This document shows, in pieces, positions 19,596 through 30,073 of a stretch of 64,000 nucleotides of DNA. The translations under genes and the position numbers were made by a program. The stretch is from Hyaloraphidium curvatum (lineage: Eukaryota > Monoblepharomycota > Hyaloraphidiomycetes > Hyaloraphidiales > Hyaloraphidiaceae), in the NCBI GenBank assembly GCA_025558095.1, contig JAIVFI010000029.1, forward strand, positions 372,001 through 436,000, in the 5' to 3' direction. The notes under the pieces were generated by a model. The model searched no databases. It saw only the letters and a program-made list of their open reading frames with translations, and was not told the origin of the DNA. How positions within the stretch are numbered: the first letter of the stretch is position 1; each line of letters opens with the position of its first letter.

Positions 19596-21950
19596 TCACA
19601 GTTTCGCCTTGCCGCCCACTATACTCCCGTAAACCTGCCTATCCAGCGGGACGTACCCGTCGTCCCCGAGGAACCAGAGCGGGTCCTTGACCACCGAGGG
19701 ATCAAAGCCATCGTTCTGCAATTCGAGTTTTCTGTGCTTGAATGTGACCGTTTGCGCCTCGTCCATGGTCTCCTTCAACCGAATGAATCGGGGCACGGCG
19801 TAGGGCGGCAACTTCCGGCGCATGTCTCGGCCGAGGTCGCGCATTGCCTCCGGAATCCGCTCGGGCCGAGCACGGAGGTCGGCGCGCAGGACGATCGCCG
19901 CCATGCCAGCGCGACCGTCGAGGTTGTTGGGCACCTGAAGACCGATAATGTCAGCCAAGATCGAGACTCCGTTCCCCGTCCTCCTGACCTGCACACCGTA
20001 GACATTTGCCTCCTCGACCATCCCGCTTTCCATCAAAGTGTCCCGCACCTCGAACGTGGAAACGTTCTCCCCTTTCCAGCGGTACGTATCGCCGATGCGG
20101 TCGACAAAGTTGACCCATCCGCGCCAGTCCCGGACGAGCAAATCCCCCGTCCTGATCCAGGTGTCGCCCTTGGCCAGCACGTCCTTCACGATCTTCTTCT
20201 TCGAAGCGTCGGGGTTGCCGTAGTACCTAAACGGAAGAACGGTCAGACGAGGAGGCATTCTGCAGGCTTCAAGCAGCTCACCCGTCCCAGTTGCTCTCCT
20301 TGCCCGGCAGCGGCAGCATCCTCCCCAGCATCTCGCCCGGCTCGCCCGCCCCGACCTCGATACAGAACCCGTCGGGCCCGCGGACGAGCTCCTCGGTCAG
20401 GAGATCGATCTTGAACAGCCGGGGGCGCGTTTCCTTGGCCATGTAGCGATAAAGTGGACCCCAGTACCCGACCATGCCGGGTTTGTTCCACACGTTGAGC
20501 GTGAAGGAGGTGCCGTTGCCCTCAGTCGACCCGTAGAGCTCCGCGATCTCAAACGGCCCGAACCGCTTCTGGAAGATCTCCCAGACGTCGGCGCGGATGC
20601 CGTTGCCGAGGCAGGATCGGATCTTGTGCTTGCGGTCGTACGGTGACGGCGGCGAGAGGGCGATGTACTGCGGCAGCAAGGATCAGAGGCGGGAAGACCG
20701 TGATGACGTTCCAGGGTTAGAACTTACGCGAATCAGTTCACCGACGTAGTGGAACTGCAAAAGCATGTCAACGGAGCGTCAAGGTCTGGTTTCCCGGCCA
20801 CGCACCGTCGTTCCGCCCGTCTCCGTCGCGTACTTGGTGAACTGGCTCGCCGAAAACTTCCGCGTGCAGATGAACGGCGTCCCCAGGATCCAAGAGAGCT
20901 GCGACCGAGATGGATCAGAGCCCATATCGAGCCGGTGCAGGAAGCTCGGAAACGGACCTGCAGCATGATGAACGCGCCCGAGTGGAACAGCGGCGCCACG
21001 ACGAACGGCCGGTCCTGGGGGCCGACGATCCCCTGGGCGATCCAGATGAGGTAGCCGCCGAGCATTCGCCCCATGCTGTTGACTGCGGCCTTTGGGAGAC
21101 CGGTGGTGCTGCCAGATAGATGTCAGAACCGCGACGAAGGACGGGATCACGTGTGGCCCACCCCGATGTGTAGATCAGGCACCCGATGCTGTCCATCGTC
21201 AGGTGCGCCCTCATCTCCTTCGGAATGTCCGTCGCCGGCACCAGTCCCCTCAGCTCAGACGATGGCAGCAGCGTGCATGGGAACGGGACCTCCCCCTTTG
21301 CGATGGGAGAGGCCGAGTAGCACACGAGGTTGGTGCCTTTGGCCAGCAGCTCCTCGTGGACCTCGGCGACGATGTCCGCGAGCCTGGGCTCGAAGAAGAG
21401 CACCTTGGAGCCCGAGATGGAGAAGGAATGGCTGAAGGTCTTTCCGCGCTGGTTGTAGTTCTGGAAGGCGACGCCGCAGCCGATCTTCCAGGCGCCGAGG
21501 AGGAAGAAGACAAACTGTGGGAAGAGTTCGTCAGGAGGGCGGTCTTCAGCGCGCCCGACCTGCAGATCGCCCCACCTCGGGCGTGTTCTGGTACAGGGAC
21601 GCGACCAGGTCCCCCGGCTTAACCCCGATCTTGAGCAGGTAGTGCGCGATCCTGCTGCTCTCCTCGTCCGTCTCCCTCCACGTGTACCTCACGATCCCCT
21701 CGGGCCCGGACCCCGGGTTCTCCTGGAAACACAGGTACTCCTCGTCCGGCTTGGCCTTGGCGTGGAGGAGGAACCGCTCGACGTTGGAGATGCGGCCGGC
21801 GGCGAGCTCCCGCTCCACGAAGGCCTGCGAGAACTTGGCCGCGTTGAGGGTGCGGAGGTCGCGGCGGATGCCGAGGACCTGGTCGTCCAGGACGTAGGCG
21901 CCCGCGAGGGCCGCGGCGGCGCCCAGGGCCGCTGTGGCGAGGTCGGGCAT
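19596..21950 (-). CDS. FATP/SLC27-type very-long-chain acyl-CoA synthetase with C-terminal AKL
   Basis: At least six exons. The start MPDLATAALGAAAALAGAYV is a hydrophobic anchor. The AMP-binding core reads MDSIGCLIYTSG, intron, TTGLPKAAVNSMG (the P-loop), then FVVAPLFHSGAF and SWILGTPFICTRKFSASQF. After FHYVGELIR and another intron comes IRSCLGNGIRADVWEIFQKR and IAELYGSTEGNGTSFTLNVW. The last exon has DTWIRTGDLLVRDWRGWVNF, VDRIGDTYRWKGENV (the FATP/VLACS motif) and ends VGGKAKL. The final AKL is a plausible PTS1, so a peroxisomal very-long-chain fatty acid activator is likely. Introns lie near 20260, 20700, 20810, 20960, 21130 and 21540. Confidence 0.85.
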
Positions 21951-22867
21951 GTTGGAAAGGGGCGGGAGGCGTGCAGAGGGGCCGACAAAGTGCGGGCGGG
22001 TTGGGGGCAAGCGGAGAGGCCGACGAAGCGCTTCGGCGCGGAGAGAGAACTAAAGGGCTCGGAAGACGCGCGCCTGGATGTCGATTCGCGCTGCAAGAGC
22101 CGGGAAGGGGACGGGAGACGCGCGGTCGGATTCAGCAGTGCCGACAACCGCCTTTGCCACCGCAATCAAAGCTCGTCCCCCGTTTGCCTCCAAGTCGCCC
22201 CACCAGATTTATACCAAGCAGCAGCATGGGCTGCTTGCACCTCTTTCCGTGAAGATCAAGTCACGTTTGCGAGGCGGCGGTCGGGACGATGGATTTGGAT
22301 TGGTCGCCAGAAGAGTGCCACATCGCGGACGCCACATCCCTGTCGCCCGCGAGATCTCTCGCAGCCACCATGTAAGTAGTCCGCTGCAGCAGGAATTGTC
22401 GTGGAATGTGAAATCGGTGTATCGGAGGCCGACTTCGCGCCCTACAGCGTAACTATGTAAGATTCGGTGGTCTGTTCGGCAGGCATCCCGATTGGTAGAC
22501 CGCTACAGTACGCGAATCGTGCACCGGAGCTCGTCTGCCTGCCGATCATTTCCGATCCGGGGTCCGATGGCCGCCCCGGCGCGTACAGCGGGGCGTGCTC
22601 GGGGACGGCCATTTTGGGTCCTCATCATGCAGTGCACGTGGTCACGGCGCCCCCCATTCACGGAACGCCGAAGCACTCCGCCCGACCTCCCCGCACGCAC
22701 GCCGTCGGGGTCCGCCGACGGCCGGGCGCGCTCAGCGCACCGTGCGAAAGACGGCGCGGGCGCGAGAAGGCCGGATCAGCGCGGGGCAGCTGTGCCGTGC
22801 GGGCCCGAACGCGCGTCCCCGCGGCTGATCTCGCGGGCGGATCTCTCGCTCGGCCGACCGCCGCGCG
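21951..22867. other. divergent intergenic region between acyl-CoA synthetase and CCCH genes
   Basis: 917 bp between two divergent start codons. It is GC-rich and has long but featureless frames in several phases, as expected from composition. No repeat, structured RNA or domain is recognised; presumably both promoters and 5' UTRs. Confidence 0.4.
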
Positions 22868-24334
22868 ATGGCCTCGCACGGGGCCCGTTGGGACGCCCCG
22901 CGTTCCGCCTTTTATTCGGCGGACGGCGGGGCGGGCGCGTCTCCCGGCCTCGGGCTCGCCGCGCACCCGCCGCTGCCCGCACCCGACCCGTCCGGCCTGC
23001 CGCCCGCGCTGGGCGACGAGGCGCTCTTCGCCTTCGCACCACTGCACCTCTCGCCAAAGGCGTTGCTGCCGGTCGGCCACCAGCCGCCCCAGGCTCGCTC
23101 CCCCGCGTCGCTGGCATCCATCTCGCCGACCCTCTCCGCGGTCTCGGCTTCGCCCGGCTTCGGTGCGACCCGGACTTTGTTGCCGTCGCCCGGCCTCGGA
23201 CCTTCACCGGGCCTGGCCCCGTCTCCGCACATCGGCTCCTCCCCCTCGCTCGCCCCATCCCGAACGGGATCATCGGCCTCGAGCGCGACCCTCTACTCCC
23301 CCGTCACCTCGGCCACCCCGGCCCCGCGGATCCCCGGCGGTAGCAACATCGTCGCCAACAATGCAGCCGCCGGTAACGGGTGCCGCTTCTTCTCCGAGGG
23401 GCAGTGCAAGTTCGGCGAGGCGTGCCGCTTCGCGCACTCGCTGCCTGCCTACCGGCCCCACGACCCGCACGACCGCCCTCCCACCTACCCCGGCGCCCGT
23501 CCGCAATACCAGATGCCCATGGCGGCCGCGATGCCGCGCCACGCCCAGCCCCCGCCGGCGCTGGTCGCCGCGCAGCGCGCCGCCGACGAGCGGAACAGGC
23601 ACATGTTCGGCAAGCCCCCGCCGCAGCAGATCTACTTTGGGCGCAAGATCCAGAAGACCTGCCGCTTTTGGATGCGGGGCACCTGCAGGTCCGTCGATCG
23701 ATGTGCTGCACGCGTGGTTCCGATCTGATCTTTCCCCGCGATCGGCAGATTCGGCGACACCTGCCGCTACCTCCACGAGCACTCCCCCTCCGAGCCCGCG
23801 CGCATGACCCCCCGCGCCTTCCTCGCCCGTGAGGGCGGCATCGACCACTTCGTTCAGAGCCTGGACGAGCGCGAGAAGGAGCGCCTCCGCCGGCTCCTTG
23901 CTGCCGACGGCGCACAGGACTACCCCCAGCCCGAGCACGAGTACTCCCTCCGCCCCCTCCGCGGGCACGAACAACCCGAGCACGACTACCAGCTGCGCGC
24001 CCAGCGCGCCTCCGACGAGGCGTACCTCCGCGCCCTGGACGCCGATGCCGAGGCCCTCCTACAGCGCGCCGGCGCGGCCGAGTACCTCCAGCAGCGGGCC
24101 GAGGCCGCCGAGTACCTCCGCGCGCTGGACGCAGAGTACCTCCGTCCAGGGGAGGGCTACCTCGCACGGCAGGAGCTTCCCCCGCGCCGGCCCTCTTCGG
24201 ATGACCTGGAGCTTCCCGCGTCGTTCGCCGGGCTCGCCTTGTCTTCGGACGAGGCGGGCTCCGAGGGCTCGTCGCCGCTGCCGCCGGCCGAGGAGGGGCA
24301 CTGGGAGTGGACGCCCGAAGGGTGGGGCCGCTGA
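22868..24334 (+). CDS. two-finger CCCH zinc-finger protein
   Basis: Exon 1 starts MASHGARWDAPRSAF and has a long Pro/Ser/Ala/Gly-rich N-terminus with SPGLGPSPGLAPSPH repeats. Finger 1 is C-x7-C-x5-C-x3-H (CRFFSEGQCKFGEACRFAH, near residue 175). Finger 2 is split by a 60-nt intron at 23689-23748; splicing gives CRFWMRGTCRFGDTCRYLH, also C-x7-C-x5-C-x3-H. A C-terminal region is rich in Glu, Ala, Tyr and Leu, with PEHEY/PEHDY and repeated AEYLRALDAEYL units, probably helical. It ends EGHWEWTPEGWGR. Tandem CCCH proteins usually bind RNA; the target is unknown. Confidence 0.8.
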
Positions 24335-24930
24335 GGCGCCGCGGTTGGATACGGCACCGAGAGCAAGAGCACGACACCATAGAGATCATGTAGCCTGGGA
24401 CGAAAGCGTGTAGCGCATTTTCTTTGTACGTTTTGTAGGAATTGAAGATCTTGTTTGAAGAAGCCCGGGAGACTGATCGTGAAGGCGCAGGCCGACATAC
24501 GGGTCCGGCCGGGCGAAATTGCATTCACGGACAACTTGGCAATGCAGATGGTACGCTTTTGGAGGGATCGTGTCCCAATTCGCGGCTGACGCCTCCAAGG
24601 AGAACCGATATAAACCAACTTGAGCCATAGAAACGATCTACTAAAACGAAATGCACACAGACATCACACAGTCATCACGGCTCTGCTCTCCTTTGGGTTT
24701 TGTCGACCTCCGGCCCGCAGCCGGGAAGCCTCACTTTCGGCCGTCTCGATCGCATCTCGGAATCTCTGTCCCGTGTCGGTGCGGAGTCCGTGGGCGAGCT
24801 CGGAGCTCGCTGCTCGGAGCCCGACGAGAGGAAAGGGGGAAAGGAGGAGGTGGATCGCGGGCAGGGGCGCTGGGCCACGAGCGCAGAGTCCGAGAGGCTG
24901 GCCCCGTCGCGGCCCACGTCTGTCAGCGGT
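24335..24930. other. convergent intergenic region
   Basis: About 600 bp between the 3' ends of the CCCH gene (+) and the MYND gene (-). No conserved ORF is seen. If the MYND gene keeps its unshifted frame, its tail would extend to 24675 and occupy part of this stretch. Confidence 0.4.
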
Positions 24931-26161
24931 TCACTGCGCGCCAGCCTTGATCTTGGCCACGCGTTTGCATTCGACTTGTGCAGTGGCAAGTCCTCGGCCT
25001 GGCACGTGGGCGAGCAGTGAAAGGCATGCTTGCACCTCCCGCACCTGCGCAGGACAACCCCGTCCGGGGCAGGCTTCCTGCAGCAGCGCATGCACCCAGG
25101 CGCCCAGTCTTTGGCTCCGGTGGCGAAGGCCTTGAGCTCGCGCTTCAGCATCTTCTCGAGCTGCGGCGTGCAGTGCCCGCAGACCGGCACCGCCACGAGG
25201 TATCCTTGGCCGAGGGAGGGGTCGACGAGGGTGTACTTGACGTTGGTCGACGGGCTGGGGCAGAGCACGCAGTTGCGCCGCCTTTTGGCCAGCTTTTCGT
25301 CCATCGCCGCGCAGTACTTGAGGGTCCAGTTGTGGAAGAAGGCAGAAAGCACGTCCTCCGGCGAAGCAGCGACGTTCGAGCCCGTCCTGAGGTCTCTCGC
25401 GTCCGGAACCATCAACGTGACAAGCTCCGGCTCGATCGCGAACAAAATGCCGTCCGCACTGCTGGTTACCGCAGTCGCGATTGACCAGCTGAGCTTGTGC
25501 CGAGGGACCGAAGCGTTCTCGAAGGGCGCGATCGGCGTCCACGTCCGTTTGCCGTTGGCGTCCTCCCACGAAGCCAGCGCCATGGTCCTCTCGGCCATGA
25601 TCTCGGCGGCCAGCTCGCACTCGCCGGCGCCGCCACAGTGCGGTACCACCGACGCGCAGACGGAGACCTTGTAGCTTCTCAGGAGACAAGAGACATTGTC
25701 GACGATGTGGAACTCGGTGCCGAACCGGCCGACGGCGTAGCGCACTTCGCCGGTGGCCGATGGGGCCCCAGCAAGAGCTTTCGAGAAGCGGCTGCACTGG
25801 AACTGTAAAAGATGGGAGATGGCATGCGCGTCTTTGGATCAAGCTTTCAAGTACGGGCGATGGCGTCGATGACCGCCCGCACGAGAGGAGCCTCGCTGCC
25901 GGCGGCGGCGAGGTGCGCAGCGACCGTGACCTCGGCGTCGGAGCCGACGAAGTTCTGGAAAACACCGCCCCCGCCTTCGACCCTCGGCTGCCAAATTCTG
26001 CGCGGTGGGCTCCTCGGGGGCGGGGGAAGCGCGGGCCGAGGCGGGAGCGGGGAGCGCGGCAGCGGCGCCGTCCACGGGGGTGCGAGACATCGCGGCGGCG
26101 GGAGAGGAGAGGACGGCGAGAATGCGATGCAGAGAGCGCCGGCGACGGCACCGGCGGGCAC
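24931..26161 (-). CDS. MYND zinc-finger protein, apparent one-base break in the finger
   Basis: The main frame (start of the open part at 25745) encodes an alpha/beta region with VRYAVGRFGTEFHIVDN and LSAFFHNWTLKYCAAMDEKL, a Cys-rich stretch (NCVLCPS; PVCGHCTP), then the MYND finger CMRCCRKPAPDG, RRCGRCKHAFHCSPTCQAED, LPLHK. The usual HKxxC ending is lost in frame, but one base of shift at about 24975 gives HKVECKRVAKIKAGAQ followed by TGA at 24931-24933. That is the expected MYND end, so I place the natural stop there. An N-terminal exon (about 25847-26161, Pro/Ala-rich, then QNFVGSDAEVTVAAHL) joined by an intron near 25800 is tentative. MYND fingers mediate protein interactions. Confidence 0.6.
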
Positions 26162-26658
26162 GCAGGGGGCCGGAGATTCGAAGGCTCGACGCGGTCGCGT
26201 TCAACAGGATAACACTCCGGTAGCGTCGGAGTCTATCCCCGGCCTGCTTCGCGATGGCGCGCTCGATCGGCCGTGCCGCGGCGGGCAGATGGAACTTGAT
26301 GCTGCGATGCCGCGATCACATGTGCGCGCACATCGTCTTCAAAGACCTCGGAAGCGGACGACCCCACGACGGGCGAAAGGCGGCCCGGACATTGCATTCG
26401 GTCGCGATAGCGGGCTCGGCGTGGTGCCGCGTGACGGGCCCTGCGGAGCGGTGTTTGGCAGGGCCGCGTACCGGCGCTGGTGGACGGGGGACGCGGACTT
26501 CGGACGGCATTCTGGAGCACGGGCTCGCGCGGCTCGGAAGCTCCGTCTCGCCGTTCTTTGAGATATTTTGAGGCCTTGGTCCACTGCGGGGTCTACTTGA
26601 GTTGGTTGGGCCGAATCAAGGGCGCATTGGTAGCTTGGACTGCGAAGCACCATCGGCC
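26162..26658. other. intergenic stretch left of the accessory island
   Basis: About 500 bp between two divergently oriented genes. It is less GC-rich than the coding sequence in places. No recognisable domain, RNA gene or repeat. Confidence 0.35.
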
Positions 26659-28016
26659 ATGGAGAACCGCAGGGACAAGACGGCGGGGCACGCCGGAGGC
26701 GTTTCTACCGCGAACGGTGCAGCTTCTGCAGCGACGAAGCAGAGGCTCATCTCGTGGGTGTCCTTCCGAGCCGCGACGGTGCGCCGCGATGGTGCAGGAG
26801 CTAAACAGTCGTGCAGCCCGGCCTGACAGTCGTCGGAAACGACCCTTCGTTCGTGCACAAGACCAGCGTGCGAGTGCTCGACGACGGCAGGGTGTTCATC
26901 GGAGCCACGTCGATTGGTCGGTTGTGCTTCTGATTTGGCAATAGCTTTGTTTGGTCTGACCTTTTCGCGGCAGCTTCGGATCCGCAGGCATGCATCGTCG
27001 CCACCCAGAACCACTCGTTCCAGTTCTTTTGCGTCGGGGTGTACAGGATGATCATGCATGTCCCCAGCGCCGACGATTGGAACGTGCTGCACGGAGCGCT
27101 GAAGAAGCTGGGGTTCAACGTCGTCGTCATCGGCGGATCGAACCCGTCGAATGCGGCATCGAGCTCCGCAGCGGGGGCGCCGGCGACGAGCACGGGGACC
27201 AGCGGCGTTGCAGATTCCTCCAGCGGAGCGGCCCCGTCGAAGATAGCCCAGAAGGCCAAGCGGGATGAGCCAACTAGCGCCATCAGTCTCGCCCGCTCGC
27301 AGAACCGGACGTCGAGTACCTCGCAGGACTTGGAAGAGAACCCGCCGCCAGACGCTTCGAATGTGCACCATGGCAACCTCGGTGCCCTCGTCGCGGAAGA
27401 CCCCCTGTCGCAGCCGAAGCGGAAACCCCGTCGCACCCGAGAAGTGGACAGCCTCCGTTCCGGCACAACGTCAGGGCCAAAACAGCTGCCAAAACTCGCA
27501 GCAGCCTCGGATGCGGTAGCTCGGGCTCTTGTGGAAGGCGCGTCGCTGCCCACGAGGGTGCGAAGCGGTGACGAGAGTGCTGCTTCGGCCGTTCCGCCGC
27601 TGTGCATGACCCGTCGCGAGGACGGCCTGCCGCTGCGGGCACTTCGTGATGCAGAACCTGGGGAGACGGTGACCATCTGCATTGACGGGCTCATGGAAGC
27701 CTTCGGCCCTGCTGTGGAATGTTACGACGCCTACGACGAGATCGGCATCCAGAGATCTGTGCCGTGGGAGAACGTCAAGAGCGAAGCTGGACAGGGCCAG
27801 TTGGTGGAGCGAATTGCAACGCATGCCTCCGAGGCCATCGGCCGCCTTCCTTGCGTGAAGAAGTCATACTACGATGGGACGAAAACGTTCTTTTGCTTTG
27901 GACATGGAGTGAAGAAGAAGGGGGTCGTAACGACTCTCCACGAGACGGGCATCGCAGTTGGCACCGGACCGATTCCCGAGGACCCTTTGCCCGAGCCGCA
28001 GCGGTCTCTTCGTTGA
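26659..28016 (+). CDS. unknown protein, copy 1 of an inverted paralogous pair
   Basis: A three-exon model is supported by phase. Exon 1 is MENRRDKTAGHAGG...LISW. A 61-nt intron (GTGTCC...TGCAG) leads to PGLTVVGNDPSFVHKTSVRV...GATSI. A second intron (GTCGGTTG...CGGCAG) leads to ASDPQACIVATQNHSFQFF, VYRMIMHVPSADDWNVLHGA and LGFNVVVIGGSNP. A Ser/Ala/Pro/Lys-rich linker follows, then a conserved C-terminal domain: LCMTRREDGLPLRALRD, PGETVTICIDGLMEAFGP, CYDAYDEIG, SYYDGTKTFFCFGHGVKKKG. I recognise no family. The C-terminal half recurs in opposite orientation at 31573-32130. Confidence 0.5.
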
Positions 28017-28425
28017 ACGCACTGAACGCCTGCGTGGACATTTCATCGGGGTTTAGCGATGTTTGTGGCTGGTTTTGAGGCCTTGATCACCCGCCCGCTA
28101 CGACGGCAACCCACCCCAACTTTGTTCGTGGGAGCGCCAAAGCTGTGCAACGTTGGAAGACGGATGTGACCATGGCAATGCGGCAGCCAATGTTTTGAGA
28201 ACGGAGGCCTGGATGGAAGAGACGGTGCCGGACCGTCAGGGTCAAGACATCCTCGTCTACACCAGGCATGAAGAGGGATGGGACGAAGGACGACCCACAA
28301 TTGTCACTAGGTTCGAGGCAACATCATCGTGGATCATCGTAGCGAAACCGGTGTAGCGCAGGATCTTCGTGCAAGCGCCTCCGATACCAGAATCCGTCCG
28401 CCGTGCTCCGCATCGCTCCGCCAAC

Positions 28426-29283
28426 ATGCCCCGCCTTCTAATCACCGGAGCCTCCGGCCAAGTGGGAAGCGCGGTCCTCGACGCGCTCGCGTCATCGGCA
28501 CCGCCGGACGTCGAGGTCCTGCGCGCCGGACGCGCCGCCGGACCGGGAACGCGCGTTCTCGACTTTGAGGACGCGTCGACGTGGCCGCCGGCCCTGGAAG
28601 GCGTGTCGGGTGTCTTTCTTCTCCGACCGCCGCATCTGGCGGACGTTCCCAAGATCTTTGCTCCCTTCATTCGGGCCTGCGAGGATGCCGGGGTGGAGCA
28701 CGTGGTGTTCCTCTCTGTGCAGGGCGCGGAGAACAGCCCGCGGATCCCGCACCACGGGATCGAGGAGGCCCTCAGGAGCAGCAATCTGAAATGGACTTTC
28801 GTGCGGCCGGCTTACTTTGATGAGAACTTGACGTCGCAGTTCCGCAATGAGATTCGGGACGAGAGCTCGATCACGTTGCCGTCAGGCCGCGCGTTGTTCA
28901 ACTGGGTGGACGCTGCTGATGTCGGCGCCATGGCGGCGTACGCGTTGCTCCACCCCGGCGAGTCGGCGGCAAAAGCATGGATCGTATCAGGCCCGGAGAA
29001 CCTGGATTTTAGCGAGGTATGCCGGAGATTGTCGGCTGTCCTCGGACGGACGGTCTCGTTCCACAACGTGAACCCCGTGTGGTACGCGTGGCGGCTTTGG
29101 CGCAAAGGGACGTCGTTGAGCTTCATTCAGGTGATGCTGATGCTCCACTTTCTGCCGCGCTTCTTCCCCGAGCCCGAAATCTCGGACGATTTCTTGCGTG
29201 TGCTGGGGCGAGCCCCTAACCCCCTCGATCGGTTCCTGGAGGAGAACAAGGGTCTGTGGATGGATCAACGCGTGGATCATTGA
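28426..29283 (+). CDS. NmrA-like NAD(P)-binding protein (atypical SDR)
   Basis: The start MPRLLITGASGQVGSAVLDA at 28426 puts the Rossmann dinucleotide motif GASGQVG at residues 8-14; the upstream in-frame ATG at 28369 would add only a featureless leader. Other family marks are GVSGVFLLRPPHL, GVEHVVFLSVQGAENS, HHGIEEALRSSNLKWTFVRP and NWVDAADVGAMAAYAL. It ends EISDDFLRVLGRAPNPLDRF, LEENKGLW, DQRVDH. Single exon, 285 aa, typical of NmrA/HSCARG redox-sensing or NAD(P)H-dependent atypical short-chain dehydrogenases. It sits inside the inverted repeat and a detached copy of its C-terminus lies at 29875-29973. Confidence 0.8.
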   Translation: MPRLLITGASGQVGSAVLDALASSAPPDVEVLRAGRAAGPGTRVLDFEDASTWPPALEGVSGVFLLRPPHLADVPKIFAPFIRACEDAGVEHVVFLSVQGAENSPRIPHHGIEEALRSSNLKWTFVRPAYFDENLTSQFRNEIRDESSITLPSGRALFNWVDAADVGAMAAYALLHPGESAAKAWIVSGPENLDFSEVCRRLSAVLGRTVSFHNVNPVWYAWRLWRKGTSLSFIQVMLMLHFLPRFFPEPEISDDFLRVLGRAPNPLDRFLEENKGLWMDQRVDH

Positions 29284-29299
29284 CCATCCAGCGGAGACT

Positions 29300-29874
29300 C
29301 AGCTCGAGGTGAGCCGGGTCCTTAGCACGGATGTTTCGGTCGAGGCCGGACGGCTCTCCAATCCGCCACATAGCGTGCTTTAATACTTGGGACATCTTTG
29401 GACACATGGCGCCGTCGGGAAATCGCCCGGCGGCAACCTTTCCGTGTACGTGCTGCTCGACTTTGACGGCCCATGTTCGACGGGAGCCCCGACTTGGATG
29501 CCATCTGCCGTTTCACTTCATTCGAGCCTGCAGTCGGATTCATCACATCGCAGCGCGCCGCGACGGGGAATCGGCGGAGCGGTTGCCCTTGCCGCGGAGG
29601 TGAGGCTCGACTTGATGGCTCATGTTGGAGCGGCACCCTGACCTTGCTGTCATCAGCTATTCCACTTGATTTGACGCCTGCAGTTGGAGTCGGCACATGG
29701 GAGCTCGGCGCGGGGGAGAATCGGTGGAGCGGCAGCGCTTGCCGCGGAGGGAGCCAGGACCTTAGCAGTTTCGATCGAGGCCTGACGGCTCTCCGATCCT
29801 CCACGTGGTGTGCTTCAATACTTGGGACATCTTTGGACACATGGCGGCGCCGCGCCGGCGGGAAACCGCCTGAT
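29300..29874 (+). repeat. degenerate direct repeats downstream of the NmrA-like gene
   Basis: A segment near 29325-29420 (containing TACTTGGGACATCTTTGGAC) recurs at about 29775-29850 with the same core and diverged flanks. Between them a second unit containing GAATCGGCGGAGCGG near 29570 recurs as GAATCGGTGGAGCGG near 29722, each followed by TTGCCGCGGAG after a few bases. These are old, diverged duplications of about 100-150 bp. No coding frame is convincing across them. Confidence 0.6.
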
Positions 29875-29973
29875 CCGCCGGCGATCTCGGACGACTTTGC
29901 TCGCATCATGGGCAGGCTTCCACGGACTTTGGATCAGTTCCTCGAGGCTAATAGGACAGCATGGACGGCATAG
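29875..29973 (+). pseudogene. detached duplicate of the NmrA-like gene C-terminus
   Basis: The frame reads PPAISDDFARIMGRLPRTLD, QFLEANRTAWTA and a stop. It aligns with the end of the NmrA-like protein (EISDDFLRVLGRAPNPLDRF, LEENKGLWMDQ). There is no Rossmann region upstream, so this is a truncated copy, or less likely an alternative last exon of the upstream gene. Confidence 0.65.
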
Positions 29974-30073
29974 AGACTAGAAATATCTCTGTCCCAATTT
30001 GCTACGAAAACAATGCTGAGCTGAACGAACGAGACCCGGCGTCCACGAGGATCCGGAGCCATTTCATATCCCG

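Noticed and set aside
22467-23807. 446-aa and 283-aa plus-strand ORFs overlapping the CCCH gene start
   Set aside because: Different frames from the two CCCH fingers, Arg/Pro/Ser-rich; composition artefacts.
26801-27694. 297-aa minus-strand ORF opposite copy 1 of the paralogous pair
   Set aside because: The plus-strand frame is conserved in copy 2 at the protein level and splices in phase; the minus-strand frame is not supported by that conservation.
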